From CAZHDI01 sp964531285 (GTDB taxonomy: Bacteria; Pseudomonadota; Alphaproteobacteria; JAJFIK01), in assembly GCA_964531285.1 (NCBI GenBank), contig CAZHDI010000002.1, positions 1-64,000 of the forward strand: DNA of 64,000 nt, written 5' to 3'. Shown here piece by piece: positions 9,381 to 17,343 of the stretch (position 1 is its first letter; each line of letters begins with the position of its first letter). The translations under genes were made by a program, and so were the position numbers. Below the pieces are notes generated by a model. It ran no database searches. It was not told where the DNA came from and saw only the letters and a list, made by a program, of their open reading frames with translations.

Positions 9381-9896
9381 ATGACGTCTGCGACTGGTAT
9401 CGATAAGCATGTGGGCAACCGCATGCGGGTCAGACGCCTCAGTCTGGGTGTCAGCCAACAGGAACTGGCTCAAAAGCTGGGTCTTACCTTTCAACAAATC
9501 CAGAAATATGAAAAAGGCGCCAACCGGATCGGCGCCTCGCGGCTCTATGAGCTGGCGAATTTCCTGGGCGTCGATGTCAATTTTTTCTTCGACGGCCTGG
9601 AGGACGGCGAAGCCGCCAATCACCATGAAAATTCCCTGATCGCGGCCTACCGGGCCGCCTCACCCCGGTTCGGCACGCGGGAGTTTGTGGATCTCAACCG
9701 GGCGTTTCAACGCATCGGTCAGCCGGAACTGCGCGAACTGCTGATCTCTTTGTTCGACGCCATCGCCGAGCAGCATGCCGAGGCCCAGGCCGGCGGCACC
9801 GACGGGGCCGCGCCGTCAAGCGACGATCCCTCAAGCGATGATAACGACGATGGCGGCCCGGACGGCGACCCGCCGATCACGATCCGTTCGCCGTAA
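9381..9896 (+). CDS. XRE-type regulator, PraR/PhrR-like
   Basis: DNA-binding protein of 171 aa. Residues 10-72 form a classic helix-turn-helix: HVGNRMRVRR, SQQELAQKLGLTFQQIQKYE, then KGANRIGASRLYELANFLGV and a following FFF segment. This stretch is highly characteristic of the alphaproteobacterial PraR/PhrR group, which in rhizobia represses quorum-sensing, biofilm and stress genes. The C-terminal 45 residues are low-complexity, rich in Asp, Ser and Pro. The only ATG in range is at 9381; a GGAGG lies 13 bases upstream, longer spacing than usual. The 3' end overlaps the convergent nuclease-family gene by 20 bp. Target genes here are unknown. Confidence 0.85.
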   Translation: MTSATGIDKHVGNRMRVRRLSLGVSQQELAQKLGLTFQQIQKYEKGANRIGASRLYELANFLGVDVNFFFDGLEDGEAANHHENSLIAAYRAASPRFGTREFVDLNRAFQRIGQPELRELLISLFDAIAEQHAEAQAGGTDGAAPSSDDPSSDDNDDGGPDGDPPITIRSP

Positions 9897-10992
9897 CCCG
9901 GACCGCATCCGCTTGGGGCCCGGCATGGGACAGGCCGTTGCGCAGCAGGGCGAGCCCGGCGCGCCGAAGGGCCGGAATCGATCTCCGGGCGTCGTCCCGC
10001 CGGAACTCAAGATCGATATAGGCCGGGCAATGGTCGCTGATCCGCTGATAGTGCGGACCGAGCGACGGATCGAAGGTGATCCAGCCGAAGCTCGACTCGA
10101 CGGCCAGCGCCGCCGCGCCGGGGCTCAGGACAATGTGATCGATCGGGTCGCGGTAATAGGGCGCCGGCGGTGAGTCCTTCCAGCATTCGCCGGCCCGCTT
10201 GCCGGGAAAGCGGGTCAAGGCCGGACCGCCGTCCGCGATCGCCTGCCACAGCGCGTCCTCATCCCCGGCGACATCGATGGCGCGGTTGAAATCCCCCAGG
10301 ATCACAAACGGCACCGCGCCCGCGGCCTTTTCCTCGATCCAGGCCCGCAACGGACCCATCTGATTGGCCAGGGTGTCGCAGTCATGATCGCCGGTTTCGG
10401 CGGTGCTCATCGGTCCGGTGAAGCACCCCGATTTGAGATGCACCGACAGCACGATCAGGCGCTGACCGTCCTTCTCGATCTCGACTTCAACCGCCCGTCG
10501 GGTCGGCCGGGCGACCCCGTCATCGGGATCCACATGCATGACCTCAAGGCTCGCCACATCCCTGTGGTTCAGAATGGTGAGGCCCTTGCGCACCGCGATG
10601 CCGGTATAGATCGAGGCATCGGGCCATTCGCCGGTGAGGTCGTAGGTGTCCAGATCCACCGCCTTGCGGCCCGAGATCAGCACGGTCCAGCCGCCACGGG
10701 AAAACAGACGGTGGGCGGCGGCGCGGCTGTTGATTTCCTGAAGCGCCACAATGTCGGCATTGAGCTTGAAGGCGTAATGGCGCAGCCAGGTGAAGTCTTC
10801 CCGGGTGCGATAGACCCCCCGGCCCGGCACCGAGACCCCTTCCTCATGATGCAGATTGGCGATGTTCCAGGTCGCGAGCCGCACATGGCCGCGTGCCTTG
10901 TCGGCGCTCAAGGCCGGCGCCGCTGCGAACAAGCCTGCGGTCACAAGACCAAGCGCCAGCCCCCGGCCCCATCGTCCGATCACACCCTGCAT
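9877..10992 (-). CDS. Secreted endonuclease/exonuclease/phosphatase family protein
   Basis: Protein of 371 aa with an N-terminal signal peptide (about residues 1-29, ending APALSA) and one EEP domain. Active-site motifs of the DNase I-like fold are in order: ATWNIAN (Asn), VALQEI (metal-binding Glu), SVHLKSGC, ILGDFNR (Asp and Asn) and ISDHCP (Asp-His). Likely an exported phosphodiesterase acting on nucleic acid, phosphoinositide or another phosphodiester; the substrate cannot be read from sequence. The ATG at 10992 is preceded by a G-rich stretch. It converges on the PraR-like gene with a 20-bp overlap of coding ends. Confidence 0.87.
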   Translation of the reverse strand: MQGVIGRWGRGLALGLVTAGLFAAAPALSADKARGHVRLATWNIANLHHEEGVSVPGRGVYRTREDFTWLRHYAFKLNADIVALQEINSRAAAHRLFSRGGWTVLISGRKAVDLDTYDLTGEWPDASIYTGIAVRKGLTILNHRDVASLEVMHVDPDDGVARPTRRAVEVEIEKDGQRLIVLSVHLKSGCFTGPMSTAETGDHDCDTLANQMGPLRAWIEEKAAGAVPFVILGDFNRAIDVAGDEDALWQAIADGGPALTRFPGKRAGECWKDSPPAPYYRDPIDHIVLSPGAAALAVESSFGWITFDPSLGPHYQRISDHCPAYIDLEFRRDDARRSIPALRRAGLALLRNGLSHAGPQADAVRVTANGS

Positions 10993-11134
10993 GGCCGTAC
11001 CCCCAATGACATCACCGCCACCGGTTGTGACCGCATGCGCAGCGGGAGTCTAGTTTTTAAGGCTGCATCCCGTCACACTGGACCGTGAATGAGAGACCGT
11101 TGCCCACCGGTCCCAATCACGGGAGAGCGCAGCC

Positions 11135-12541
11135 ATGAGCGATATCGTCACCAGCCTTGAAGCCCTGTTGCCCAAGGGCGGTGTCCTGACCGGCACCGAT
11201 GTCAGCGAACGCACCGGCGTGTGGGGCGGCGTGGGCCCGAAAGGCGCGCGGGCCATCGTGCGTCCGCGCAGCACCGAGGAGGTGTCGGCGATCCTGCGGC
11301 TGTGCAATGAGCGCGGCCAGCCGATCGTCCCGCTCGGCGGATCGACGGGCCTCGTCCAGGGCAATCTGACCGGCGGCGCGGAAGTCTCCTTGTCGATGGA
11401 ACTGATGACCGAATTGGAATCGATCGACGAGGCCAATCGGATCGCCGTCACCCAGGCCGGCGCGCCGGTCCAGGCGGTCCAGGAAGCGGTCGAGGCGCGC
11501 GGGCTGTTCCTGCCGCTCGATCTGGGCTCGCGGGGCACGGCCACCATCGGCGGCACGATCTCGACCAATGCGGGCGGCAACCGGGTCATCCGGTTCGGGA
11601 TGATGCGGGACATGGTGCTGGGGCTCGAAGCGGTGCTGGCCGACGGCACGGTGCTCCCCGCCATGAACCGGGTCCTGAAGAACAACACCGGCTATGACCT
11701 GAAGCATCTGTTTATCGGAGCCGAAGGCACACTTGGCGTTGTGACCCGCGCGGTGCTGCGCCTGCGCGAAAAGCCGCGCAGCGTGTGCACCGCCCTGGTG
11801 GCAGCCGACAGCATGGCGCAGGTACGCACCCTGTTGAAGCGGGCGGATTCCGAATTAGGCGGTACGCTGAGCGCTTTTGAGGTCATGTGGAACGGGTTCT
11901 ACCGGCTGGTCACGACGCCGCCGGCCGCGTCCGCGCCGATCCTCGGGCAGGGCTATCCCTATTATCTGATCATCGAGGCCATGGGCGGCGATGCGGCGGC
12001 CGATCTGGCGCGCTTCGAGACGGTTCTGATGACCTGTCTGGAGGACGGGCTCCTGAGCGATGCGGTCATTGCCAAGAGCGAGTCCGAACGCGCCGCGATC
12101 TGGGCGATGCGCGACGATGTGGGCCAGGTGCTTCAGTTCGGCCCGATCTGCACGTTCGACATCAGTATGCCGATCACCGAGATCGAACCCTATGTGGACC
12201 AGTTGCGCGAGCGTCTGGGCGCGCGTTGGCCGGACTACAAGCATTGTGTGTTCGGCCATCTGGGCGACGGCAACATCCATGTGATCGTCGGGGTGGACGA
12301 CGGCAGCGACGCGGCGCGCCACGGCATCGAAGAGATCGTTTACGGTTGTCTGGAGGGCCGGTCGGGCAGCGTGTCGGCGGAACACGGCATCGGCATCGAA
12401 AAGAAAGCCTATCTGCATCTGACCCGCTCGGACGAAGAGGTCGCGGCCATGCGGGCGATCAAGCTGGCGCTCGACCCCAAGGGCATCCTCAATCCAGGCA
12501 AGGTGTTCGATGTGACCGGGCCGGCGGCGGGCGCCGCCTGA
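11135..12541 (+). CDS. FAD-linked oxidase, D-2-hydroxyacid dehydrogenase type
   Basis: Flavoenzyme of 468 aa of the GlcD/D2HGDH/D-lactate dehydrogenase group, oxidising a D-2-hydroxy acid to its 2-oxo acid. The N-terminal FAD-binding domain shows IVPLGGSTGLVQG near residues 66-78 and GGTISTNAGGNRVIRFG near 143-159. The C-terminal cap holds the metal and substrate residues in HCVFGHLGDGNIHV and SAEHGIG. A ribosome site GGGAGAG precedes the ATG. It stands alone, without GlcE/GlcF partners, so it most resembles single-subunit D-2-hydroxyglutarate or D-lactate dehydrogenases; the exact substrate is open. Confidence 0.88.
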   Translation: MSDIVTSLEALLPKGGVLTGTDVSERTGVWGGVGPKGARAIVRPRSTEEVSAILRLCNERGQPIVPLGGSTGLVQGNLTGGAEVSLSMELMTELESIDEANRIAVTQAGAPVQAVQEAVEARGLFLPLDLGSRGTATIGGTISTNAGGNRVIRFGMMRDMVLGLEAVLADGTVLPAMNRVLKNNTGYDLKHLFIGAEGTLGVVTRAVLRLREKPRSVCTALVAADSMAQVRTLLKRADSELGGTLSAFEVMWNGFYRLVTTPPAASAPILGQGYPYYLIIEAMGGDAAADLARFETVLMTCLEDGLLSDAVIAKSESERAAIWAMRDDVGQVLQFGPICTFDISMPITEIEPYVDQLRERLGARWPDYKHCVFGHLGDGNIHVIVGVDDGSDAARHGIEEIVYGCLEGRSGSVSAEHGIGIEKKAYLHLTRSDEEVAAMRAIKLALDPKGILNPGKVFDVTGPAAGAA

Positions 12542-12571
12542 CGGCGTGTTGGTTCTTGGGATAACGCATCA

Positions 12572-12642
12572 CCGGCCCGCTCACCCTCCCGCCCACCCAG
12601 TGAGGGTACCCTTGTGGGTGGTCGGGAGGGGGTGCGGGCCGG
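12572..12642. repeat. Long near-perfect inverted repeat, 28-bp arms
   Basis: Arms 12572-12599 and 12615-12642 pair with 25 of 28 matches around a 15-base loop. The loop itself contains the palindrome AGGGTACCCT. It lies between the convergent FAD-oxidase and HD-hydrolase genes. There is no T-tract, so a simple intrinsic terminator is unlikely; a REP/BIME-like element or a structured 3' end is possible. Confidence 0.75.
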
Positions 12643-12652
12643 CCAGGCATCC

Positions 12653-12677
12653 GGACATGCGCATGCAGCGCATGTCC
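12653..12677. repeat. Second inverted repeat, 10-bp arms
   Basis: Perfect arms GGACATGCGC (12653-12662) and GCGCATGTCC (12668-12677) with loop ATGCA, 10 bp after the larger hairpin and 13 bp before the HD-gene stop. The pair of hairpins resembles a composite palindromic element. Confidence 0.7.
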
Positions 12678-12690
12678 ACCACAAGCCCGC

Positions 12691-13248
12691 TCACCGCCCA
12701 TAGCGGGCCAGGCGCACCGCATGACGCGCCTCGCCGAAGGCGGTGCGCAGTTCGGTTTCCAGGATCCGGCTCGCCCCCGTCATGCCGCGGGCGACAGCCT
12801 CTGCCCAATCCACATAGGCCTCGCGCTCGTCCGCCGACCAGTCCGCCGGCGGACTGTGGATCACCGACCGCAGGTTCGACAGCAGATCGGCAAGCTTGAT
12901 GACCTTGGCACGGTTGGACTTGGACGCAGCCTCGTCGATCTCGCGCTGCTTCCGCTCGGCCTTGGACAAGGACTTGTCCTGACTCAGTTCGCGGACCAAC
13001 AGCGCGACATTCTCTCCGAACTCCTGCGACAACTCATCGAAGGTCGTGCGCGTGTCTTCCAGGGTGTCGTGCAGCAGGGCAGCGATGACCAAAGCCGGGT
13101 CGCGGCCGCCGGTCGCCTCGGCGACGATCCGGGCAACATCGGCCAGATGATTGATATACGGCTCGCCCGCCTCGCCCTTGCGCCGCTGATGGGCATGACG
13201 ATCCGCCGCGAATGCCACCGCATGGGTGAACTGCAACACCGTGGTCAT
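12691..13248 (-). CDS. MESH1-like HD-domain (p)ppGpp hydrolase
   Basis: Single-domain HD phosphohydrolase of 185 aa, close in length and pattern to metazoan MESH1 and bacterial small alarmone hydrolases. Visible landmarks are QRRKGEAGEPYINH (residues 21-34), LLHDTLEDT (HD at 60-61, the ED pair essential for hydrolysis at 64-65) and KLADLLSNLR. No synthetase or regulatory domain is present, so it probably only removes alarmone pyrophosphate (or another 3'-pyrophosphate such as NADPH-derived substrates reported for MESH1). The ATG at 13248 is used; an upstream GTG at 13263 adds five residues. It converges on the FAD oxidase. Confidence 0.88.
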   Translation of the reverse strand: MTTVLQFTHAVAFAADRHAHQRRKGEAGEPYINHLADVARIVAEATGGRDPALVIAALLHDTLEDTRTTFDELSQEFGENVALLVRELSQDKSLSKAERKQREIDEAASKSNRAKVIKLADLLSNLRSVIHSPPADWSADEREAYVDWAEAVARGMTGASRILETELRTAFGEARHAVRLARYGR

Positions 13249-13722
13249 GGCTCCTGCCTTCACTCACTCATTCGTCCGGATGGACCCACCGTCACACGTC
13301 TTCGGGCCGTACCGGGACACTTGTTCGCAGGGAGACTGATTCGCCGCCCCTGGCCTATGGGCAACCGGTCGCACAGGGTATGCAGGGTCCGGTCCAGCCG
13401 CAGCCACGTGTCTTTGGGCGCGTTTGGCCCCACTCATCGCCCAGAAGAGGTAGGGGATACTCCGTCCGAGGGGCATTTTTCGGGCAAAAACACGCCAAGC
13501 CGTTTCATGACGGAACAGACAGGCGGATTTTCGCCGTTTGTGATGCCGATTCCGGCAGATAAACAGACAACCACCCTTGATTGTTCGCGAAAAATGCCGC
13601 TATGAACGGGCGCTATGCGTCCGTCAAAACATTGGCTGGGGCGCGAACGCTCACGGCGGGCGCGAACTATTCCTTGCAGTGCCGCCATTCGGTTTCACAA
13701 TCCTCAAAGATGGGGGAACGTC
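13249..13722. other. Intergenic region upstream of the TRL-like lipoprotein
   Basis: 474 bases between divergent genes. It holds their promoters, but I find no clear consensus. A spaced inverted repeat GGCATTTTTCG (13473-13483) and CGAAAAATGCC (13588-13598) is the only structure noted. Short open frames show no ribosome sites. Confidence 0.45.
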
Positions 13723-14037
13723 ATGAAACTTCGTCTTCTCGCGATCTCGGCGGTTGCCGCTCTCGGTCTCGGCGGCTGTGCCGGCGTGGCTTCGGATCTC
13801 GGCTATGCCTTCTATCAGGAATCCCAGCAGCCGCTGCTGGCCACCGAAGCGTCGGTCGCGTCCAAGCGTGGCGAAGCCTGCGGTGAAAACATCCTGGGCC
13901 TGATCGCCACCGGCGACCACTCGATCGATGCTGCCAAGCGCAACGGCGGCATCACGCAGGTCACCAGCGTCGACGCCGACGTGTTCAGCATCTGGACGCT
14001 GTACGGCAAGCGCTGCACCATCGTGCGCGGCAACTGA
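13723..14037 (+). CDS. TRL-like small lipoprotein
   Basis: Precursor of 104 aa with a lipoprotein signal peptide whose lipobox is LGGC (Cys near residue 19). The mature part carries the TRL-family pattern: KRGEACGENILGLIATGD, SIDAAKRNGGI and a C-terminal YGKRCTIVRG. TRL-like proteins are short exported proteins of unknown function. The ATG at 13723 has GGGGAA about 6 bases upstream. A strong hairpin follows the gene, so it is monocistronic. The two conserved Cys of the mature domain could form a disulfide in the periplasm. Confidence 0.83.
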   Translation: MKLRLLAISAVAALGLGGCAGVASDLGYAFYQESQQPLLATEASVASKRGEACGENILGLIATGDHSIDAAKRNGGITQVTSVDADVFSIWTLYGKRCTIVRGN

Positions 14038-14064
14038 TTGCCCGCACCACGGTGTGATCTTCGG

Positions 14065-14096
14065 GAAACCGGCCCTTGTGGCCGGTTTCTTCGTTT
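14065..14096 (+). terminator. Rho-independent terminator of TRL-like gene
   Basis: Perfect 10-bp stem GAAACCGGCC / GGCCGGTTTC with loop CTTGT, followed by TTCGTTTC. It lies 27 bp after the stop. Confidence 0.85.
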
Positions 14097-14105
14097 CAGC
14101 ACCCG

Positions 14106-14372
14106 TTAGAGGCTGAAAAGGCGCGGCGCGCAGCCCGCGGGTCTGTCCCGAGCCGACGCTTCCATGGCCGTCGAAACGGTCCGTGTGCGCTCGGAAAGGG
14201 GCATGTCTTCCGTGGTGAGACAGGTGGGCCCGTGGGCCGGCTTGGCGCCGGGCCGTTCACCAAGCCCGTCCGACCGGGCCGCGACGCTGCCCATCAGGCC
14301 AAGCGCAAAGCCGGCAAAAGCGAGCCAGACACCCGCCCCCGTCATGGTACCGTTGCTGCCACTGCTCCTCAT
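14106..14372 (-). CDS. Possible small single-span membrane protein
   Basis: Open frame of 88 codons with one hydrophobic helix (AGVWLAFAGFALGLMGSVAA) near the N-terminus followed by a polar, Arg-rich tail. Third codon positions are mostly G or C, like neighbouring genes, which supports coding. The start is uncertain: the ATG at 14372 and another at 14345 are both possible and neither has a good ribosome site. No family recognised. It converges on the TRL-like gene beyond its terminator. Confidence 0.4.
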   Translation of the reverse strand: MRSSGSNGTMTGAGVWLAFAGFALGLMGSVAARSDGLGERPGAKPAHGPTCLTTEDMPLSERTRTVSTAMEASARDRPAGCAPRLFSL

Positions 14373-14428
14373 GCCTGCCGTGATGGCCGACAGACCTTAA
14401 TTGCCGGTAAAGAATGGCATGACCGGCA

Positions 14429-15451
14429 TCAGCACCCGCTGGCGGGCGGAATGCGGTGGACGAAACTTTGCACCCGGAACGGCGCCGCCCTATCGCTCGG
14501 TGCGATGGTCAGATCCACCCCGTCGATCAGGATATAATCGCCCCCGGCATTGAGCCGCCAAAGGGCCGGTGCGGTCTCGCCGCCGAACCCGCGATCCAGG
14601 CAGTAGGGCGCCGTGTCGCCGTGAACCAGCAGCACCGGCTTCCCAAAGGCCCCCGCGCGCGCGGCCATCCGGTCGCGCAGGCCGGCATAACCGTCACAGT
14701 CCGTCGGCACCTCCGACGAGCAGGCCGGTTTGTCCATGGCCACGGTGGGGTCCGCATGGTGGAACAGAACCACCGCACCCGCCCCCCGGTCTTGCGCCAG
14801 ATCGAAGGCCCGGTCGAGCCAGCCCGCAGCGGCGGCCTCCCGCGCCGCGACCTCGTCCAGCGCGGTCTTGCGGTCATCGAGCAGGATTTGCGCCCGGCCA
14901 TTGTTCGTGCCGACCACATGCATCGTGGCGAAGACGACATCGCCCACGGCCCAGATCAGATTTTCGGGAAAGTCGTCCTGCACCATCGGCCCCATGGTGC
15001 CCTGAACACCGGCCAGGGAAACCGTCTTGCCGAACATCAGCCTGCGTACGGTTTCGAGGCGGGTGAGTTCGGACACCGGAGCCCCGGTGCTGTCGCGGTC
15101 GCAATCGGTCCAGTCATTGTCGCCCGGCGTATAAAACACCGGCACAGGCGCAAGCCCCTCGCGCCAGGCAAGGAACTCCGCATCCACTTTGGCGGTACAC
15201 GGACCACGGCCAGCCTTGTAATCCCCAAGGTGAATCGCGAACGGCATATCCGATGCCGCGACCGCGTCGGAGATCAACCGGAGACCGAATTTCTGATCGT
15301 CATTATACGGGATGTCGGCGATGACCGCGACACGGACCGTCCCGCCATCGGGCGCCGCAGACGGGTCGTTCAGCGTTGTGGTGGCCGGTACGCAGGCACC
15401 GAGACCGGTCAGCGCCGCCGCCGCGGCCACCCCCATCAATCTATGCAACAT
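14429..15451 (-). CDS. Metallophosphoesterase-like lipoprotein
   Basis: Exported protein of 340 aa. The signal peptide ends in a lipobox LGAC near residue 21. The body has calcineurin-like landmarks: VAVIADIPYNDDQ (metal Asp), FAIHLGDYKAG, YTPGDNDWTDCD (the GDN/D motif) and VVLFHHADP (His pair). Together these predict a periplasmic or surface phosphatase or phosphodiesterase with an altered first motif, since the usual DxH reads DIP. That change could weaken one metal site. The start ATG at 15451 has AAGGGGGA upstream; an upstream extension lacks a ribosome site and would bury the signal peptide. Substrate unknown. Confidence 0.75.
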   Translation of the reverse strand: MLHRLMGVAAAAALTGLGACVPATTTLNDPSAAPDGGTVRVAVIADIPYNDDQKFGLRLISDAVAASDMPFAIHLGDYKAGRGPCTAKVDAEFLAWREGLAPVPVFYTPGDNDWTDCDRDSTGAPVSELTRLETVRRLMFGKTVSLAGVQGTMGPMVQDDFPENLIWAVGDVVFATMHVVGTNNGRAQILLDDRKTALDEVAAREAAAAGWLDRAFDLAQDRGAGAVVLFHHADPTVAMDKPACSSEVPTDCDGYAGLRDRMAARAGAFGKPVLLVHGDTAPYCLDRGFGGETAPALWRLNAGGDYILIDGVDLTIAPSDRAAPFRVQSFVHRIPPASGC

Positions 15452-15608
15452 CGCATCCCCCTTGTGCGGTGTGTCCCCATCATCCGGCCGGAGTGTGCCG
15501 TCCGCCCGGCGCCGTGGCAACCGCCCCGTCCCGGGATCAGGCTTGCCCCTTGCCTTCGGCGCCCCGGAATGGTCCGCTAGGTGGGTGTTGCGAATGGAGG
15601 AGGATGCC

Positions 15609-16019
15609 ATGTCCCTGGAAGGCGGCTGTTACTGCGGTGCGATCCGCTATCGGAGCGATGGGGACCCCGCGCTGAGACTGCAATGTCACTGCCGGGAATG
15701 CCAATATCTGGCCGGTGGCGGCCCGAACCTGACCATGGGCGTGCCGGAGTCTGACTTCATCTATACAAAGGGCACGCCGGCGCAGTTTCGCCGCCCCGAT
15801 CTCGACAATCCGGTCACCCGTGAGTTCTGCGGCACATGCGGCACGCATCTCCTGAGCCGCGCGCCGGGGGTGCCGGGCATCGCCCTGCTCAAGGTCGGCA
15901 CGCTCGACGACCCGGCGGCGTTCGGCGGCCCCCAGGCCATCATCTATACGGTCGACAGCCAGCCCTTCCATCTGATGCCGGACGGTGTGCCGAGCTTTGA
16001 GCGGGTGCCCGGCGGCTGA
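15609..16019 (+). CDS. GFA family zinc-binding protein
   Basis: Small protein of 136 aa of the glutathione-dependent formaldehyde-activating (GFA/CENP-V) fold. The zinc ligands are visible as GGCYCG (Cys7, Cys9), CHCREC (26-31 region) and FCGTCGTH (near 75). Members range from S-(hydroxymethyl)glutathione synthases to proteins of unknown role, so the enzymatic activity is not assured. Start ATG at 15609 follows GGAGGAGG. The DUF427 gene begins 13 bp downstream, suggesting co-transcription. Confidence 0.88.
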   Translation: MSLEGGCYCGAIRYRSDGDPALRLQCHCRECQYLAGGGPNLTMGVPESDFIYTKGTPAQFRRPDLDNPVTREFCGTCGTHLLSRAPGVPGIALLKVGTLDDPAAFGGPQAIIYTVDSQPFHLMPDGVPSFERVPGG

Positions 16020-16032
16020 CGGGAGCAACGCG

Positions 16033-16479
16033 ATGATCGATCCCAGAGACCTGCCGGACAAGGACGCGCTCCTCGAACANNNNNNNNNNNNNNNNNNNNN
16101 NNNNNNNNNNNNNNNNNNNNNNNNNNNNNNNNNNNNNNNNNNNNNNNNNNNNNNNNNNNNNNNNNNNNNNNNNNNNNNNCTTCATCCGACGCGAAACCTG
16201 TCCGTGTGCGAATGGAAGGGCGTCGCGGTTCATTTCGACATTGCGATGCCAGGCGGCACGGTGCGCGACGGCGCGTTCACCTATCCCGATCCGTTCGACG
16301 ATCTGGGCCAGGGTTACGACCGGATCGCCGGGTGGATCGCCTTTTATGCCTCACGGCTTGACGGCTGTTTCATCGGTACCGAACGGGTCACGCCGCAGCC
16401 GGGCGGATTTTATGCCGGCTGGGTCACGCAAGACCTGACCGGCCCGATCAAGGGCGAACCCGGCAGCGGCGGCTGGTAG
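16033..16479 (+). CDS. DUF427 domain protein interrupted by gap
   Basis: The first 15 codons and the C-terminal 100 are readable; the middle is N. The C-terminal part carries the DUF427 pattern: SVCEWKGVAVHFD, FTYPDPFDDL, IAGWIAFYASRLDGCFIGTE and QPGGFYAGWVT, then LTGPIKGEPGSGGW at the end. The function of the domain is unknown. Comparison with the family as I know it suggests roughly 60-70 residues between the readable parts, more than the 33 allowed by 100 N, so the gap is probably undersized. It follows the GFA gene by 13 bp. Confidence 0.8.
   Translation: MIDPRDLPDKDALLEXXXXXXXXXXXXXXXXXXXXXXXXXXXXXXXXXXLHPTRNLSVCEWKGVAVHFDIAMPGGTVRDGAFTYPDPFDDLGQGYDRIAGWIAFYASRLDGCFIGTERVTPQPGGFYAGWVTQDLTGPIKGEPGSGGW
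16080..16179. other. Assembly gap, 100 N
   Basis: Placeholder of exactly 100 N within the DUF427 gene; true length unknown and probably nearer 200 bases (inference from the protein family). Confidence 0.98.
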
Positions 16480-16510
16480 CAGATCCTTACTCGTCAGGGA
16501 GGAAACGATC

Positions 16511-17293
16511 ATGACGCAACTGACTTTGGACATTGCCGAGCGGGTCGCGACGATCACCTTCGCCAATCCGCCGCTTCAAGTCATGACGCCGACGACCATC
16601 AACGAACTCAATGCCATGCTACCGCGCCTCGGCGAGCCGGATGTCGGCGCGATCGTGTTTACCGGTTCGGACGCGGAGTTCTTCATCCGGCATTTCTCCG
16701 TCCAGGAACTGGATGCGATCAACCGGGGCGAGGGCGAGACCTGGGAGGCCAGCCTCGACGAGGTGGTCTATGCGATGGAGCATTTCCCCAAGCCGGTGAT
16801 CGCGGCCCTGAACGGAACGGCCATGGGCGGCGGGCTCGAATTCGCCATGGCCTGCGATATCCGGGTCGCCAAGGACGGGCCGTTCCGTTTCGGTCTGCCG
16901 GAAATCTCGGTCGGCATTCTGCCGGGCGGCGGGGGCACCCAACGCCTGCCCCTGCTTGTGGGCCGCAACCGGGCCATGGAGATGATGCTCCGGGCCCGGC
17001 TGATCACGCCGTCCGAAGCGCTGGCATACGGCCTCATCGAAGACCTGGTGCCGGCGGACGATCCGGAAACCGCCCTGGAGCGCGCCCAGGGCATCGCCGC
17101 CGAGATCGCCGCGCGGCCCGCGCTGGCGGTCGCCCATATCAAGCGCCTGGCCCGCGCCGCCGTCGCGCCGGTGACCAAGGACATGCTCGCGCTGGAATCG
17201 GACCTGTTCATGGAGTTGATGCGCACGCCGGAGGCTCAAGCCCTCCTCAAAGCGGTTGCGCAGGAGCACGGCGCGCTCGACCCGACGGCCTGA
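16511..17293 (+). CDS. Enoyl-CoA hydratase/isomerase family protein
   Basis: Crotonase-fold enzyme of 260 aa acting on acyl-CoA thioesters. Both catalytic glutamates of true hydratases are in place: the first in MGGGLEFAMACDI and the second in LPEISVGILPGGGGTQRL; the latter also matches the family signature. The oxyanion-hole residues are in the segment around NGTAMGGG. Start ATG at 16511 follows GGGAGGA. It is the last of a short plus-strand series after GFA and DUF427. A hydratase of beta-oxidation or of branched/aromatic acid breakdown is likely; the pathway cannot be fixed because no thiolase or dehydrogenase is adjacent. Confidence 0.88.
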   Translation: MTQLTLDIAERVATITFANPPLQVMTPTTINELNAMLPRLGEPDVGAIVFTGSDAEFFIRHFSVQELDAINRGEGETWEASLDEVVYAMEHFPKPVIAALNGTAMGGGLEFAMACDIRVAKDGPFRFGLPEISVGILPGGGGTQRLPLLVGRNRAMEMMLRARLITPSEALAYGLIEDLVPADDPETALERAQGIAAEIAARPALAVAHIKRLARAAVAPVTKDMLALESDLFMELMRTPEAQALLKAVAQEHGALDPTA

Positions 17294-17343
17294 GATCCGC
17301 CGGGCCACGCGATGAGAGGGTCTCAGCGCAGGGGGGGTGTACG

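Noticed and set aside
13473..13598. Inverted pair GGCATTTTTCG / CGAAAAATGCC as a small RNA or mobile-element end
   Set aside because: Arms are only 11 bases and 104 bases apart, with no promoter, terminator or target-site duplication seen.
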